64,000 nt of DNA from Stercorarius parasiticus (taxonomy: Eukaryota; Chordata; Aves; Charadriiformes; Stercorariidae), in NCBI GenBank assembly GCA_013396915.1, contig VWZL01000715.1:58071-122070 (forward strand), in the 5' to 3' direction. A program made the translations under genes and the position numbers. Below are positions 61,920 through 64,000 of this stretch, one piece after another; the stretch's first letter is position 1, and each line of letters starts with the position of its first letter. A model generated the notes under the pieces. That model had not been told where the DNA came from and made no database searches. It saw only the letters and a program-made list of their open reading frames with translations.

Positions 61920-64000
61920 TGTTGAAGGGCTCTATTTTATAGTCTATTATTTGACAATGTGAGCTTTAGAAATTACATACAAATTGGAAGGAGTTGTGAA
62001 AACTTCTGATTGATGAGCTGTCTTTCTTTCTGAAAATTCTACTCGTTTAGAGGCTGCAAATGTTCAAATACTTTGGAAACTGCAGGCGGTACTCTGCTAC
62101 CTGACAGCAACGTGACGCAGAGAGAGGCTCTCCTAAGTAAATCCTTGCAATGACATGATGAAATTAATTCTGATGCATGCCAGACTTCTCTTGTATCTAT
62201 CTCAAGACCTCTCTCTCTGTGGAGCCCTACTATCCATTACTGGTCTGGTGTAACACCTCAGCACATATGGATTTATTTCTCTGAATACCACCTCTTGGGC
62301 TTACAGACATGAGGACTGAGGGAAGACTCCATGGCATTTGAATTGAGATCATACTAGAAGTCTGTGAAGATACAGAAAACTGTAGGTAGTTTTTCTGAAT
62401 TCTGGAAATATGTGTCCATTGAGGGTCATCCATAAATAAACAGATTATTTTGTAAAGAGGGAAAGAAAACAGCTTTTAGTCCTTGCCATGATGCTGTGTG
62501 CCTATAGTTTTCCCATAGGGTTAGGAGCAGAAACAAAGCCTTCAGGCCTGACTGAAAGCTCCCAACCTAAATGCTGTACAAGACAATGAGCAAAACAGGC
62601 AGCAAAGGACCATAAGTAGCAAAACATCCAGAAATGACCAGGATGGAGAGCCCAGACCACTTACCATTACTGTGATTCCAGTAATGGAAAAGCTCTTGGC
62701 AGGCAAGGAAGCAGTGCAGTGGCATTCCAGTTTGCAGATGGAATCTAGTCTGGAAGCTGCTCTAAGCTAGCTGCTGCAATGGAGGGTTGCAATGGGAACA
62801 CGGCCTTTTTACTTGTAGGAAAATCAGCCTTCTGGAACAGGTACTGTCACCCTTAGTTATCAATAGCTGCTAATTAACGCAACCTATATTTGAGTGACTG
62901 CCCAATTCTGAAGTTCAGTGAAGTAAAGAGCATACTTGATATCTTAACTGTAGTTGGGGGCAGGGGGGGAAATCTGCTTGTGTTCATACTTGAGAGGGAA
63001 TTATTTCTGTTATATTTTTAAGGTTTCCTCTGTGGCTTTTAGGATGTTTCCTGAAATCTGCAATTACATTCATGTAACATCTGCGTCCAGCTTTTTCTAA
63101 AATAATGGTGAAGCAGACTGCATGGTAATTAAAACAATTCTTTCTCTGAACCTTATCTCCCTTTTGGTTTATCAGCTGATGCTCTAGCAAGTAGTTTCTG
63201 CCTTGAGGGGTTGTTGATAGGTAGCTCACTGAGATAGCTCAGTATCTCAGCTAACTTGTCCCTGCGAGGTCCTTGATAACACTGAGAAAAAATTCAGTGT
63301 TCACCACAAACTGACTTTGGCAGTTACCAGTAGTTCAGACCCTTGACAGCACTGAAAGCCTTTGGTGGAGCACGTGGGGAAAGATGACAGTGCAGGGAGT
63401 CAGAAGAAAGCATTGGGACTGTTTTGGGTTTTTTGTGGCAATGGGGACAGCATCACATGGTTGCAACAGCAAGGGCACAGCCAGCACACCCTGATCAGTG
63501 CCTCAGTGCATGAACAACCTCCCACCTACCTGCACGGTGTCATTAACTTGTCCCCTGAATCTCCTGCCTCAGAGGAAAAAGTCCAGACTAGAGATTTCTG
63601 GAGGATTACAAAAAATCTTCAAGATTCAAGAGAGCAACAACACAAGTGTCTGAGCATTCCAAACAAGCAGAATAATTCCCAGTTACAAAGCCGAAGATTT
63701 GGCCACTATGTGACCAAGTTGCATTGACCACACAATGTCTGCTATGTTCAGCTCCTTAAAGAAAAAGCTCTATATTCATGGCCACTCCTTGTTCAGGAAG
63801 GAAAATGTTCAGATTCACTAGTCAGATTGAGCACCAACAGCCATAGAACAAGAAGGTAAGAATCCATATAAACTGAAAATTAAGGTATTTTATCATTATA
63901 AATATTGAGAGACATTACATACTCCTAGATTTTTGTAATCTACAAATGGGGAGTCATCCTTCTTTTATCTATACCTACTTTTGAACATCATTTAAATTCC
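61920..64000. other. Single-copy non-coding DNA at window end
   Basis: No gene or repeat was recognised. The frames at 62984-63229 (minus) and 63362-63727 (plus, 121 codons) have no family motif. A G-rich word GGGGGCAGGGGGGG at 62955-62968 is the only low-complexity patch. Confidence 0.65.

Noticed and set aside
1..64000. CRISPR arrays, bacterial operons, phage genes, tRNA or rRNA genes
   Set aside because: No regularly spaced identical repeats, no gene-dense layout and no tRNA or rRNA signatures; the CR1 elements identify the DNA as vertebrate.

Overview
This window looks like non-coding nuclear DNA from a bird. The main evidence is the repeat content. There are CR1 LINE fragments at 6852-7294 and 50430-50889, and a CR1 3' tail at 54828-54901. 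They carry the short octamer tail (ATTCTATG-like) typical of CR1 in birds, and also found in other reptiles. No mammalian SINE, no tRNA-derived SINE and no retroviral gene was recognised. Repeats are sparse and the rest is mostly single-copy, which is typical of bird genomes. The species cannot be named from the sequence.

I could not support any intact protein-coding gene, tRNA, rRNA or known microRNA. Stop-free frames exist on both strands, but they read as chance frames, are commonest where the DNA is GC-richer, and show no family motif. The exceptions are two remnants of the C-terminus of the CR1 ORF2 protein inside the CR1 copies. One frame at 58207-58448 has splice-like boundaries and is listed as a weak exon candidate. 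The window is therefore an intergenic desert or a very large intron.

Layout. 1-6851: single-copy DNA with conserved-element-like, AT-rich, homeodomain-motif-rich stretches (160-420, 3200-3640, 6120-6420) and a small ATTGAT repeat. 6852-7294: the first CR1, on the minus strand. 7295-21200: single-copy DNA with a TATA-like site (8028), a GT/GA microsatellite (10977) and two more candidate regulatory stretches. 21200-22080: a GC-richer block with overlapping chance frames. 22080-30390: single-copy DNA with a G-quadruplex motif (23463), a candidate regulatory stretch (25560-25960), a three-arm hairpin cluster (29087) and a strong CTCF-like site (29735). 30391-30497: a CATCCC octamer minisatellite. 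30498-47326: single-copy DNA with two more candidate regulatory stretches and an A/C-rich tract (39309). 47327-48003: two exact 61-bp direct copies, 616 bp apart. 48004-50429: single-copy DNA with a GC-rich patch. 50430-50889: a scrambled double CR1. 50890-64000: AT-richer single-copy DNA with a CR1 tail, the exon candidate and an A-rich tract.

The observations most worth checking are the exact 61-bp duplication, the out-of-order CR1 composite, the exon-like frame near 58.3 kb, the CTCF-like site, and the AT-rich blocks that look like developmental enhancers. No new multi-gene system was found. Calls of conserved or regulatory elements rest on sequence texture and motifs only, because no alignment was possible.
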